This document shows positions 1 through 11,644 of a DNA stretch of 64,000 nucleotides, one piece after another. The stretch spans positions 133,527,701 to 133,591,700 of the forward strand of contig NC_084795.1 in the NCBI RefSeq assembly GCF_963169125.1, written 5' to 3'. The notes beneath the pieces were generated by a model. The model was given only the letters and a program-made list of their open reading frames with translations. It was not told where the DNA came from and searched no databases. Numbering within the stretch: position 1 is the first letter of the stretch; every line of letters starts with the position of its first letter. The position numbers were made by a program, and so were the translations under genes. The stretch comes from Humulus lupulus (taxonomy: Eukaryota; Streptophyta; Magnoliopsida; Rosales; Cannabaceae).

Positions 1-561
1 ATTGCTCCTTCAAAGCCACATCCGTGGGTACCATATCAAAAGAAAACTTGGCCAACCCATCGAATTTGTTAACATACTCAGTTACTATCGTGATTCCCTA
101 AACCAGGTTCAGAAACTCATTTGTCTTTGCAGTCTTAACTGCTTCAAATATCTGTCATTAAACAACTTCCTAAATTCTTCCTAATTCATCACAGTTGTAT
201 TTCCTGTCAGGGATACCACTTCCCACCACGTCCGGGCATCTTCTCGTAACACATATATATCACAGATCACCTTATCGTGACCCACCACCCCCATACTCTC
301 GAGGATGGAACTGATTAGGCCCATCCATTGTTCAACTCTAAATGGATCTAGGCCTCCCTAAAAAACTGGAGGGTAATATTCTTGAAATCTCTCATATAGA
401 AATTCCCACCTGTTCTCAACCCTAGGCTGAGCCAAAACTGGTGCCACTCTTGGCATAACAAATGAAGAGGTATTCCATGCAGAACATATTGTTTTAAACA
501 CATAATCTATTCCTCTTACCTTTGCAATATTGCTTGCATATATGTAAACACTCACTGCCAA
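1..561 (-). pseudogene. Ty3/gypsy gag fragment (element J)
   Basis: Read on the minus strand this is the capsid part of a Ty3/gypsy Gag, which would form the virus-like particle. The conserved stretch FRVEQWMGLISSILESMG is followed by LREDARTWWEVVSLTGNTTV, the usual retrotransposon Gag pattern with the Trp pair. A Trp codon has become TAG in the following VMN*EEFRKLF, and there are other stops, so it is a pseudogene. It runs off the left edge of the window, so the rest of J (pol and 3' LTR) is outside. It lies just downstream of a primer site and LTR in the same orientation, which fixes it as the gag of J. Confidence 0.8.
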
Positions 562-1057
562 TTCTGAGGGGCAGGCGGAGGGATCAGGCCCTAGCTGTAG
601 TTTTCAGTCTCAACATAACTACCACTGGGTCCCATTAACTGCCTTGGGTACATAACCTCTGAGTTCATCTACAGTCAATAACTAGAACCATTAAGCATTA
701 AGAACACATTTACAAGCCTACCCATGGAAAACAAAACAACACCACATTCACATATCACTGTAGTGCTAAAATACATGCCTATAAAATTCCTGCATCAATC
801 AATAAGCCCTGCTCTTACCAACATAAATATCATGCTCTCAACTCTAGCATGCAGATAAAGCATTCATATATCATTGAGTAGGCAACCACATAATCATTTC
901 AACAGTCAAGGGTCAGGCTCTAGCAGGTAAGACATTTATATCCTATTTAAGCAGTTAAACACATAACCATATAAATAGTTACCATACCCTGAGTGGAGCT
1001 TGTCTTTAGTAACGAGCGTACATGCCCATCTTGTCTCAGGAACCTTAACCTTGGCAC
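562..1057 (-). other. Gag N-terminus and untranslated leader of element J
   Basis: This lies between the gag remnant and the primer site of J. The first ~140 bases continue a degenerate Gag N-terminus rich in Pro (PPPAPQNW visible on the minus strand). The rest is AT-rich leader with no coding signal. Confidence 0.5.
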
Positions 1058-1069
1058 GCTCTGATACCA
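1058..1069 (-). other. Primer-binding site of element J (tRNA-Met type)
   Basis: The minus strand reads TGGTATCAGAGC, the classic match to the 3' end of initiator tRNA-Met used by many plant retrotransposons. It lies 3 bases from the LTR edge at 1073 and shows that J runs right to left. Confidence 0.85.
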
Positions 1070-1434
1070 AGTTGTAATGCCCTACTACTCAGGGGTCGTT
1101 ACACTGTGTATTTTAAATAGTACTGAACTCACTAAACGAGTCATTTTTCCATAACGTGTAACTAAACATGATTAACAGTTTAGGGTTAAAAAATTTGGTC
1201 AAAGGTATAAAACTTTTACTTCATACATGGGATCCAAAAAAAACATTAAAATGGATTATTACAATGGAAAAAAGTTACAACTAAAGGACCTACACGGCAA
1301 AATAGGGTTTGACCCTAGTTCCTCTTTAAAACCTCAGTCGTGGTGAGCCGCATATGTACACATTGTCACCTAAGCTCTCCAACTCAAGGATGGTTTAGCT
1401 TTCTTTTCCCCTTACCTAGACCACAAAGCACCCG

Positions 1435-1448
1435 TGAGCCAAGGCTCA
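1435..1448. promoter_or_regulatory. Conserved 14-bp palindrome in LTR of J
   Basis: TGAGCCAAGGCTCA is a near-perfect inverted repeat (six-base arms around two bases) followed by GCAAGAAAAC. The same block occurs at the equivalent place in LTR H (5058-5071), K (7248-7261), the inverted arm of K (9402-9415) and, degraded, in I (62106-62119), although the surroundings have diverged. The function is unknown; a protein site or an RNA hairpin in the R/U5 part are both possible. Confidence 0.6.
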
Positions 1449-1617
1449 GCAAGAAAACTTAAACATGATCATAAGCAGTTAATAACATATTACCAAATCA
1501 TAATAAGCATGCCTAGTAATAATAACTCTACTCATGCATGCATACAATTCATATAAATGGCTACAATGTCATAAAGGGTCAATAGCTCAAGATAAATGAT
1601 CAATGAATCATACCAGG

Positions 1618-2330
1618 ACCTGATGCCCAAAATACATGATTAGTGAATCATAATTGGGCTCATCGTCCTAATACATGATTAATAAATCACACTGGGGCTC
1701 AGTGCCCTATTACATGATTATTAAATCATATTGGGGCTAAGCGCCCTAGGATATGGGAATAACGAGTCACCCCAGGTCTCTTTGCCCTATACTCTGGATA
1801 ACCAGCCTTGGAGCTAGCCCAACGAACTTGGCGCCTTAGTTTTCCACGACCAATAGGTCGGTCAAGCATATGTCACACTATTGATTAGGCATAACCATAT
1901 CGACCAGCACTCAGCGCGCCATTGCCGCCATCGACTTATAAGTCAATGTTTTCGACCAGCACTCAGTGTGCTAATGTCATCCTTAGCTCATAAGCCAATG
2001 CTTTCGACCGGCACTCAGTGTGCTAATGTCGTTCTTGACTCATAAGTCAAGTGTGGGGCCCAGCCCTAGGATATGGGACTAATAAGTCACCCCGGGGCCC
2101 GTTGCCCTATCCTCTATATAACCAGCCTTGGAGTTGGCCCAACATACCTAGTGTCTTAGTTTTCCATGACCAATAGGTCTGACAAGTGTATGATGCACTA
2201 CTGATTAGCTTAACCAAAATGACTAGTGCTCAATGCGCTATTGCCACCCCTGACTCATAAGTCAATGCTTTTCGACCAGCGCTCAACGCGCTATTGTCGT
2301 TCTTGACTCATAAGTCAAGTCTTCCTCAAT
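1618..2330. repeat. Modular tandem repeats inside LTR of J
   Basis: Two layers of repeats are visible. From about 1618 to 1750 there are three to four copies of a ~44-bp unit built on 'acatgatta.taaatca' plus 'ggggctcagtgcccta'. From 1749 a ~300-bp block, beginning GGATATGGGA and including CCAGCCTTGGAG, is repeated at 2069. Inside these blocks are ~57-bp units with CGACCAGCACTCAG and GACTCATAAGTCAA. K's LTR has related ~41-bp units at 7378-7500. Confidence 0.7.
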
Positions 2331-3287
2331 CAGATAATGAAGATTGGCATATATCATATACCAAATATCCAAATATAATGCATTCAACATGCTTAATCAA
2401 TAATCACAAGCATAATCATAATCATGCACATTCCCAGGCATTCATGCCTTATTCATATTCATGTTCAATAATTTGGCCCAAGCCATAATCACATGTATCA
2501 CATACTGGGTGCAGCTTTCTTACCTTTGGTCCAAGCACCAGTTAAATATGAACGACCCTCGCGCACGATCCTGTCCCGAGCCCTTGCGGTAACCTAGTCA
2601 AAACCATAAATAATAATCTCATAATATTCAATCATTAAAAAAAAACTCTGGGACCACTGCCGTGCTCTCGGGACTTCCAATCCACCCAATGGGGTGGTGG
2701 AACCATCCCCCGAGCCCCCAAGTCCTCCCAAGCCCCAAAAATGGGCTTTGTTGAAACTGGTCTAGCGTTGGGGTGCCAAGGACAGCGCTGGGGTGCCATC
2801 CAAGTCAGAGAGTCGCCATTTGGCTTCCCCTACCTAGCGCTGGGGTGCCAAGGACAGCGCAGGGGCGCCATCCCTACAGCTCAAAATTCTCTGGTTTTCC
2901 CCTGCATTTTCCCTTGAGTTCATGTCACCAAAAACTCATCTAAACACCATCTAAACTCACAATTTAACCTCAAAACCTCATCAATACACCACCCTCAACA
3001 AAACCCAAGCTTATCACACTCAAAACCTCAACCAAATATTCAAATTCAAGAACTTGAGCTTCAAAGCTCAAGAACACTCAAAACCAAAGTAGAATTCACT
3101 TAAAACAGGAATTAAAGCTCACCTCAGCTATGATTATGTTTTCCTTCAATCCAAGCTTAAGTTTTCCATTAATTTCCTCAAAAATCTAACCAAGAATAAA
3201 GAGAAAGAGAGACTAACGAGAGAGAGAAAAAGCTGAGGAAGAGTTTGTTCTGTTTTTGGGGTTTCCTCTTGCTGAAGGGAAGATTGA

Positions 3288-5469
3288 CTAAGTGTAATGT
3301 CCCAAAAATGCTAATGGGGTTTGGTGCCTTGATTAGCATGCCGGGAGGGCATAGTTTGGTATATGCATTATTTATTGATTAAATGCGTGACTATGTGACA
3401 TGCATGATTTATATGAATGATATGCATATATTTATATGCATGTTTATGAATATTAAATATGCATGTTAAATATGCATATATTTATATGCATGTTTATGAA
3501 TATTAAATATGCATGTTTATATGCATGTTTTTGTTTATAAGGGCATATCTACAATTTTGGCCCGTTAAGGGCATAAATGTGATCATATGAGTTAAATGAT
3601 TGAGACCACCTTATTATGTGGATATATTCACATTATACGGCTCGAGGCGATCCTAGTGAGCAGATTAGCAGAATAGTCACAGCAGGGTTAAATACCTGGC
3701 TCGGGGTGAGCTTAGGGGTATTTTGGGAAGTTTAATGTATATTTTGGATGTATCGATTAACGGGTAAGTATTTGATAATTAGTTGGGTATGTCGGGAATT
3801 AGTCGGACGACTCGAGGAATTAGCGGGAAACGGAGGAAAATGAACGTTTTACCCTTAAGAGCATTTAGAGGGTTGAGTTGATTTTAGGGGAATTTCAGTC
3901 CTTTTTAGTTAAGGGATAAACTCAATGGAGACTCTAGGAATGATTAGAACCCACCATAATTTCTCAAAATCTCAGCACTCTCTCCCTCTCTTGTGCCTAA
4001 GAGAGTTTTGAAGCTTTGGAGGAGAAAAATTAAGGAATTAAGCTTGGTGCCTGGGGAAACTGAGGCCAGGACTTTGAGGTGCAGCTCTGGAACAATATCA
4101 TCCTCATCAAGGTAAGGATTTTAGGTTGATTAATCTGCTGAATTCCATTAGAATTTTAGGCTTGCATGGAAGTAGATTTTTATGTCTGATTTTGAGTGTT
4201 GGGTGAGGGTATGTAGTTGTTTATGAATTTCTGTGATGTTTGGGCTGTATGAATGAGGATTTTAGGCATACTTCTAGGTATGGCTGGTGTTTGGGGTGTA
4301 AATTATTGGGTTAAGCTAGGAAAAATGTTGGAGAAAACCAGGGTTTTCTAGGTTCACGGGGGCGCGCTACGACCCAGTTCATGGGCGCCACAGCCCGCGT
4401 GCCCCAGAAGGCCCTTGGGGGGGGGGGGGGCTTGCTGACTTGTAAGCGCTCCGCGACCCTAAAGGGCAAGTTGTGACCCACCTTCCCCCCAGGAACAAGA
4501 GGCTAGCCTCTCTGCCTTAACGCGTGCTACGACCCTTAGGGCCAGGTCGCGACCCGCCTAGGCAGCCATAAACTAGGTTGGTTTGGTTTTTAGGCTCGGG
4601 GACTTAAACCTAAACGCTCGAGACGAATTCTACTACCCGATTTAGTAGAATTCGAGGTCCTGGAGGTTAGTATTTATCCTTCGCTCGGGACTCAAGGTAA
4701 GAAAAATGCACCCAAGTTGTGAATGGGACTAAGGTTCGCTGTGAATGAACGTATGTGTATTGTAACCTGTATATCTGTTATGTGTGATGTGAAAATACGA
4801 CCTAAGAGAGCCGGGGCTGATGCTGAGCATACTGAATGCAGCTCAACCTAAGCGAGCTGGGATAAGCTAAATAACCAGAGGGCTCGGCCTAAAGGCACCG
4901 ACCCTTATTTAACTGCATTAAGATTAATTTATATGCTTGGATTGAACTATTATCGTTGCCTAGTTTAACACATTCTACTGATTAATTGAACTGATTAGTC
5001 TAAAGTTTGCTATATACATTTGATGCTATCCATGCTTGTTGATTATGGTTTTCTTGCTGAGCCTTGGCTCACGAGTGCTACGTGGTGCAGGTAAAGGAAA
5101 AGGAAAGTTGGACCAGCCATGAGTTGGAGAGCTTTGGGGGCGGTGTGTACATTGGCAGCTGCTCGACCGCCACGACCGGGGGATTTACAGGAATCAGAGC
5201 TCAAAACTATATTTTTCCATTTAGACTGCCTATTATTGTATTAACTTTTGAGGGTTGTATCTGCCATGTAAAAACTATTTTTGGGATCCCATGTATCAAA
5301 CTCTTGTTTTAATAATGAAAGTCAACCATTCTACGATCAAAATCTTTTAAACCTAACTTGTCAGTTGACTTTAGAAATATATTTATGTTCAAATGACTTG
5401 ATTAGCGAGTCTTGCACAATTTTAAACAAATAGTGTAACAGTCTTGGTTACCCAGGGCGTTACACTAAG
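3288..5469 (+). mobile_element. Solo LTR H (gypsy) with target duplication
   Basis: A single LTR (3293-5464, starts TGTAATGTCC, ends GGGCGTTACA) is flanked by perfect 5-bp duplications CTAAG at 3288-3292 and 5465-5469. Nothing internal remains, which is the usual product of recombination between the two LTRs of one element. It lies inside, and opposite to, the LTR of J. It belongs to the same family as LTR I near the right end of the window. Its sequence includes the TGAGCCTTGGCTCA block and a run of 14 G at 4417-4430. Confidence 0.9.
5058..5071. promoter_or_regulatory. Conserved 14-bp palindrome in solo LTR H
   Basis: TGAGCCTTGGCTCA, preceded by TTTTCTTGC, is the same block as in LTR J but on the other strand, as expected for an LTR in the opposite orientation. 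Confidence 0.6.
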
Positions 5470-6031
5470 TCACTAATTTGGGACCAAAATGACCATATTG
5501 CCCCTTATCCTAAGTCTTGCCCTCTTAAGCCCTCAAGGGTAAATTTTTCATTTTCCACTTATTATGTTAATCATAATTAACTTCTTACAATTCCCATCAT
5601 TTCTAATATCATCAAATAATTACAAAATAATTTCCTCATTAACCGATCCTGACAATGTACTAAATTACCAAATTACCCCTAAGCTTAATCCGAGCCCGAT
5701 AATTGACCGTGTTGTGACTTTCCCCCTAACTTGCTCCCTAGGATCTCCTCGTGCCGAGTAACCCAAATATATCCACATAATGATGTGGTTCCACAAATAT
5801 ATCACATATATGCCAAATATACTTGTAACGGGCCAAATTATGAAAATTTCCCTTTTAATCAGAAATGGGCCCACATGCATATTTAATACACCTAAACATG
5901 CATATCGAATCATATTATAATATAACTCACATAATCATATAATGATATACATATATATCACATAATCATATAATTTCTATAATTTTCCATCTTGGCCCCC
6001 TAAGCCATATTAGGTAATTTAGGATGTTACA

Positions 6032-6271
6032 ACTACCGCTGGTACCACTGGCTGTATCACTACTAGTACTACGGGCTGTAGGTTCCTTGGTGGAATCTAT
6101 TGCTGTCTCAAGATGCGAATCTCATATTCTTTCCTTTGTAACTTAGCTTGCATATCAGCAAGCACCTGTTTCCAGTTCTCTGGAGCTTGCGATAGGGCCT
6201 GGCTCTGGTCATTCTCTTCCCTGCCCTGTATTTCTTGGTCAGCCAACCCCCCTGACCTTCGAGGAAGCATG
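6032..6271 (-). pseudogene. Gag N-terminus of gypsy element K
   Basis: A minus-strand ATG at 6271 opens a reading frame beginning MLPRRSGGLADQEIQG and continuing through a helical, Gln/Glu-rich stretch (ENWKQVLADMQAKLQRKEYE) to a stop, then a Pro/Val-rich segment. Position and composition fit the start of a Ty3/gypsy Gag. It ends abruptly at 6032, where element J was inserted, so this is the part of K's gag to the right of the break. Confidence 0.6.
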
Positions 6272-6849
6272 CTGACAACTGTCCCACTGTGTAGTGATCA
6301 ATTCGCCCATTAGGTAAGTAATAACTATAACTCTTGCCGCCTGGCGGTCCAAAACCAAAAAAACAAATAGATGCAATGCTAATAAGCATGCTAACACACA
6401 ATATATTCAACCATGGTGCTAATAAGCACTTACTGATATTCATCAGCAAATAGGGATGCTAAAAAGAATTTATGACATTCATAAGCAATTAATGATGCAA
6501 ATAAGCATGTTCTTTAATCCCTGCCAGTATTAACAGACATAATAAGCATTTCCTGGCCTACATGCAATTAATAGCGCTAATAAGCATTTCTTTAACATTT
6601 ATAATCAATCATAGTGCTAATAAGCATCTCTTTATAATGCACATTATAATCAAGGGGCTTGGCTCTATCAGATAACCTCATGCTTCCTAATAAGGCATGC
6701 AGATAAGGCATATACATTCATTTAAACAATTAAATAATTAATCACATAAATAGTCACCGAACCCTGAGTCGAGCTTGTCTTTAGTGGCGAGTGTACATGC
6801 CCGACTAGTTTTCAGGAACCCTTAAACCTTAGCAGCATTCATACAAAGC
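6272..6849 (-). other. Leader of element K with repeated AATAAGCAT motif
   Basis: This is the region between K's gag start and its LTR. Between about 6365 and 6630 the plus strand repeats (G/C)CTAATAAGCAT with short A/T spacers about seven times. A degraded tRNA-Met primer site (CATTCATACAAAG on the plus strand) touches the LTR at 6850. No coding signal is seen. Confidence 0.55.
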
Positions 6850-9084
6850 TGTAACGTCCTCCTAATCCAAGACCATTACACTCTGTAATTTAAATAGTGT
6901 CAGACTTGCTAATTAAGTCCCTTGGTCAGAAATGTGTAACTAAGATAAATGACAAGGGTTAGGATTAAAATTTTTGGTCAAAAGGAAACGTTGACTTTTC
7001 ATTTACAAGTTTGGTATATACATGGGATCCCAAAATAACATAGACAGATGTTTAGAAGGTTATATACAAGTTAAAATACAAGATAAGCCGACCTAGGCGA
7101 CAAAATAAGGGATACAACCTTAGTTCCTCCAAGATAACCCTGGCTGTGGTGGTTGAGCCGCCGCATATATACATGCCGCCACCGAAGCTCTCCAACTCAT
7201 GGCTGGTCCAGCTTCCCTTTCTCCTTACCTACACTACATAGTACCCGTGAGCCAAGGCTCAGCAAGAAAACTATAAACAAGTGCATGAACTGTAAATACA
7301 GATTACAGATGCATATCTAGCATGCTCAATAGTAATAACCTACTCATGCATGCATACAATTACAAGTAAATGAATATATGATCACTCTGGGGCCCGTTTC
7401 CCTAAATAGATGACCATAGAGTCAACCCGGGGCATTATGCCCTAGCTAAGTGACCATAGAGTCACTTGAGGCCCTTTGTCCTAGCTCTGAGTAACTAGCC
7501 ATAGAGATAGCCAAGCACTTTGTTTTTTCCAAACAACCATGGGGTCCCAACGTAATAGTACGTCCATGATTAGGCCTAAGCCTCTTGACCAACGCACAAC
7601 GCACTATTTCCGCCCTTGCCTAATAAGTCAATGGCTTAACCATGTATTCAGACAACCAGATATATAGATTACCATATACATATAAACATACTTAAGATAA
7701 TACAAGTATGCATACATATTAATCATATAGCTTAGCCAATTAAATACAAACACGGCAATAACCATGTTCTCTAATGGGGTCGATCCCTAATCACACAGAT
7801 AATGCAACAAGCGTATATCATTTAACAATTATCCGGATACAGAGCATTCAAGCATAATCTTAATCATGTTCATACTCAGGGGGCCCGAGCCCTATTCATA
7901 ATTATATTTAACAACTAGGCTAAGCCCTAATAACATATATCATGTATTGGGTGCAGTTTTCTTACCTCAAGTCTGAGTGCAATGTATAATAAGAATGACC
8001 CTCGATCACGATCCCAGTTGCGAGCTCCTAGTGGTAATCTAGTCAAAACCATAATATCGAATCCCCATCAATAACGAGCGAATAAAGTCTTCCGAACCAA
8101 GTCCTAGCCTCCGGGACGTCGAATTCTACTAAACCGGGTAGTAGAATTAATCCCGAGCCCCTAAGTTTGAGTTCCCGCACTCAAGACCTTCCCGGGGCTC
8201 AAAAGCCCTTCAAGCGCCAAGGCCCAAGGTGAAAGAGTCGCAGCCTGCCCCTAGTCAGAGAGCCCAAGGGCACTCCTCTGGAACACACGCATCGCGGCCT
8301 GCCCCTACAAGCGTCACATCTCAAATGGAGGTTCAACACCTCCTTCTCCCTTCGTTCATGAGAGTCGCAACACCCCAAGAACAGGGTAGCGGCTCGACAT
8401 GAAAATCCAATTTTTTTCCGTTTTCTTCAAGCCAAAACTCACCAAAAATCTAATCAAACAAAGTCCAATCCAAAAACAAAGTACCCAATCAACTTAGCAC
8501 TTCATAAGCCTTAAAGCCATTCCCCAAAACAAGCTTAAAACCTCTCACAAAACCAAATTCAAATTTGAGTTTTCAAAACTCTAAAATTCAACTAAAACTT
8601 GAGAAAATATATAGGATTAAGGCTAGAAAGTGATACCTCTGCTGCCCAAAACCACTTTAAGCCTTTCCCCAAGCAATCACGAGCCTAAGCTAGCTTCGAT
8701 TCCCAAAGTTCAGCCTTTTCCTCCTCAATATTCAAGAAAACTCCTTGAGGGACTCAGAGAGAGAGTAACGAGAGGAGAGAAAGCTGATGAGAGTTGTAAG
8801 TGTTTTTTTTCTTTTTGTTTTGTGTGGTTTAATTAGGGTTCAAGTAACCTTAAGAAAGTCCCGAGACTCGGGGTACCAAAAATGTCCCCGAGGGTAAAAT
8901 GGTCAAAATTCTTGACATTCCTTCCTAATCTCTCTAACTCTGAATATATCCTCAAATATTTATTCCCATTACCCGATATCCTTGTAATGCACTAAATACC
9001 CAAAATACCCTTTGACTCACCCAAGTCAGGTATTTGGTCCCATTGTGACTCTCCCACTAACTTCCTCCTTAGGATCGCCTTGTG
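6850..9084 (-). repeat. LTR of gypsy element K, truncated
   Basis: It starts TGTAACGTCC on the plus strand next to K's leader and resembles LTR J throughout, including the TGAGCCAAGGCTCA block (7248-7261), ~41-bp GACCATAGAGTCA units (7378-7500) and the distal segment around CCCGAGGGTAAAATGG. The distal end is missing: at about 9084 the sequence switches into an inverted copy of the LTR's own proximal part. Confidence 0.7.
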
Positions 9085-9798
9085 CCTAATTGGGGACGTA
9101 CTATTAGGTTGCCCGACCCTATGGTCGTTTGAAAAAAAAACAAAGTGTTTGGCTAGCTCTATAGCAAGTTACTCAGTGTTAGGGCAAAGGGCTTCGGGTG
9201 ACTCTATGGTCACTTAGCTCAGGCATAGGGCCCCAGGTTGACTCTATGGTCATCTATTCAGAGAAACGGACCCCAGAATGATCCTATAATCATTTACTTG
9301 TAATTGTATGCATGCATGAGTAGGTTATTACTGCTGGGTGTGCTAGATATGCATCTATAATTTGTATTTACTGTTCATGCACTTGTTTATAGTTTTCTTG
9401 CTGAGCCTTGGCTCACAGGTACTAAGTGGTGCAGGTAAGGAGAAAGGGAAGCTGGATCAGCCATGAATTGGAGAGTTTCGGTGGCGGCTGCTCAACAACC
9501 ACGGTCGGGGTTAGCTTGGAAGAACTAGGGTTGTATCCCTTATTTTGTCGCCTAGGTCAGCTTGGCTTGTATTTTGACTTGTATATAACCTTTTAAACAT
9601 CTGTCTATGTTATTTTAGGATCCCATGTATAAACTAAACTTTTAAATGAAAAGTCAACGTTTCCTTTTGACCAATTTTTTTAACCCTAACCTTTGACATT
9701 AACATTAGTTACACGCTTTTGACCAAGAGACTTGATTAGCAAGTCTGACACTATTTAAAGTACACAGTGTAATAATCCTGGATTAGGAGGACGTTACA
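9085..9798 (+). repeat. Inverted copy of the proximal part of LTR K
   Basis: This ~715-bp stretch is the reverse complement of about 6850-7580, with scattered mismatches, ending GAGGACGTTACA at 9798. The two arms face each other across about 1.5 kb. It could be the end of a second LTR inserted in the opposite direction and then deleted, or an inverted duplication made during break repair. Confidence 0.75.
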
Positions 9799-9922
9799 CT
9801 AACCAATGAATTTTACGATGATGAACAGAACAACTCCAACAATATCGAACCATCATCGATTCTAACTCATAACAGATACATTTTGGAATTTGAAAAAACA
9901 ACATTGCATATGTCGACATTGC
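9799..9922. other. Short unassigned stretch
   Basis: This separates the inverted LTR arm from the LINE remnant. It is AT-rich, and I see no motif. Confidence 0.4.
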
Positions 9923-11640
9923 CTAAACTACTGCTTTAAGAAGTATTTCGCGACCTCCATAAGTGAATAATTTGAAATTACAGGAATTGAGCTTAGACCA
10001 AACTTTCTCCTTAATATTAGCAAAAAGCCGAGACTTATTTTGACCACTTAACATAGGGAGACCCAAATATTTCTCAATGGAATTGGTAATTTGCATCTTA
10101 AAATCAAAAGCACAGATGTCTTTCAAATTATCGGTTGTATTGAGAGAAAAATACATGGTAGACTTGTTGAAATTAATTTGTTGTTGCAAGTGGAAGGAAA
10201 TAAAATCAATATTAGTATTTAAAAGCAAAGGAAAGTAAATAAAAATATGCAAAGCCAGCTAATTATATAAAGTAATTAAATATAAAAGTACAAAGAAAAA
10301 AAGTAGACATATATTACTTAACTACTATTCAGATAAATAATTTAGAACAGCCACAATCAAGTCCGAAACCAAATAATCACAGGATATATATATATATATA
10401 TAATATTAACTAAACAATAAAGTAGCCTAAGCATGCATAAAAACACAAGCAATTCATAACCAAAAGATTGCTAATTATATAAGGTAATTAAATATAAGAG
10501 TACCAATAAGTAGGCATATTTTGTTTAACTACTATTCAGATAAATAATTTGGAATAGTCACAAGCAAGTCCGAAATCAATTAATCAAGTATATAATTACT
10601 AACTAAATAGCAAAGGAGCCTAAACATATGTAAAAACAAGCAATACAAGACCTGGCGAAGAAAGCCAAAAAAAAAAACATAGCCTAGGTACCCAATGTAA
10701 ATTGTAAGTTTGACGAGGAGAGTAAAGAACGGAACTCAGAAAAATAATTGTGAGCATAACCTACTTAGCAAACAAATATGTAAAATAAACATAAAAAATA
10801 AAAATAAAAAAAAATTATCAACAATGAAAAAGTCAATATAGCACTTTATAAATATCATTTTAGAAACAATAAGGTATTTGTCCTAAAGCTTTTGAATATA
10901 ATTCAAAAATCGTAGCAAGAGGTGATTAATAGAAGGAGTTGTTCGAGCAATTTTGTAACCTAAGAGCTTGACAAAGAAGAGAAGAAAAATATTTTGTACA
11001 AAAAAGAAACAAATACGAAGAAAGAGGATCTTCCAAACGTAAACCGCAAGAAGGACAAACATTTCCAAGTATTTATCCCTTAATGTTAAAAGAGTACTGA
11101 ACAGAATGAACACAACTCATTAATAGACCAACCTAAGAAGGAGCGAAGCCAAGTTTTAGCATTACCGATTCTAAAAAATCTCATTCAACTCGGTCTTAAG
11201 CTTTACTCATATCTAGCTTCATCACAAAATAAGACTTTCGACCTTTATTCGTAGCTCGTAAGGAATGCAAAAGTTCATAAGCCACCATAGCATTATCAGT
11301 AATACAACGTCCTTCAATGAAAGTACTTTGAGCATTATGAATAATGTTATCTAACCAAGGACACAGTCGATGAACTAGAACTTTGGAAATGATCTTATAA
11401 CGTCCATTACATAGACTGATAGGGTGGACATCACTTAACCTATTGGCCATCTTAATTTTTGGAATAAAAGTGACTACAATAGAGTTAATAACAGAAAGAT
11501 CCACTAACCCATGTAACTATTCCAAAACTGCTTGCGAAACCAAAGGCTCTAAGGTGTCCCAATGATTCTGATAGAACATGGCATTCATTCCGTCATCAAC
11601 CAGACTTTTATCTTGAGACATTGAAAAAGTTGCTCTATGC
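9923..11640 (-). pseudogene. L1-type LINE reverse transcriptase remnant
   Basis: On the minus strand the order is DDGMNAMFYQNHW, then VTFIPKIK, HPISLCNGRYKIISKVL, STFIEGRCITDNAMVAYELL and KLDMSKA followed by a stop (about 11640-11196). This is the conserved start of a plant L1 RT. Degenerate GDPLSSYLF and FSSLLCQA follow in 11190-10870, and the downstream KYLGLPMLSG...GGREILLKAVV block is at about 10070-9923. The FADD catalytic region is absent; in its place is ~600 bp of AT-rich DNA with a direct repeat. Several stops and frameshifts make it a dead, 5'- and 3'-truncated copy. Confidence 0.85.
10255..10650. repeat. Direct duplication in AT-rich insert of the LINE
   Basis: About 10257-10410 and 10468-10620 are near-copies: both carry AATTATATAA(A/G)GTAATTAAATATAA and later ACTACTATTCAGATAAATAA. 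A short (TA)n run lies between them at about 10387-10402. Confidence 0.7.
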
Positions 11641-11644
11641 AGTT

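Larger units (their letters stand above)
1073..6031 (-). repeat. 5' LTR of gypsy element J (split by solo LTR H)
   Basis: The LTR starts TGTAATGCCC at 1073 and ends GATGTTACA at 6031 on the plus strand (TG...CA). It is next to the primer site and oriented on the minus strand. It is interrupted at 3292/3293 by solo LTR H and resumes at 5470, so its own length is about 2.8 kb. It contains several modular tandem repeats between about 1600 and 2330. It was inserted into the gag of K; ACTAC at 6032-6036 would be the right copy of its target duplication, and the left copy is outside the window. Confidence 0.8.

Noticed and set aside
1618..2330. CRISPR-like array
   Set aside because: Units are long, imperfect and directly adjacent without distinct spacers, in plant LTR DNA.
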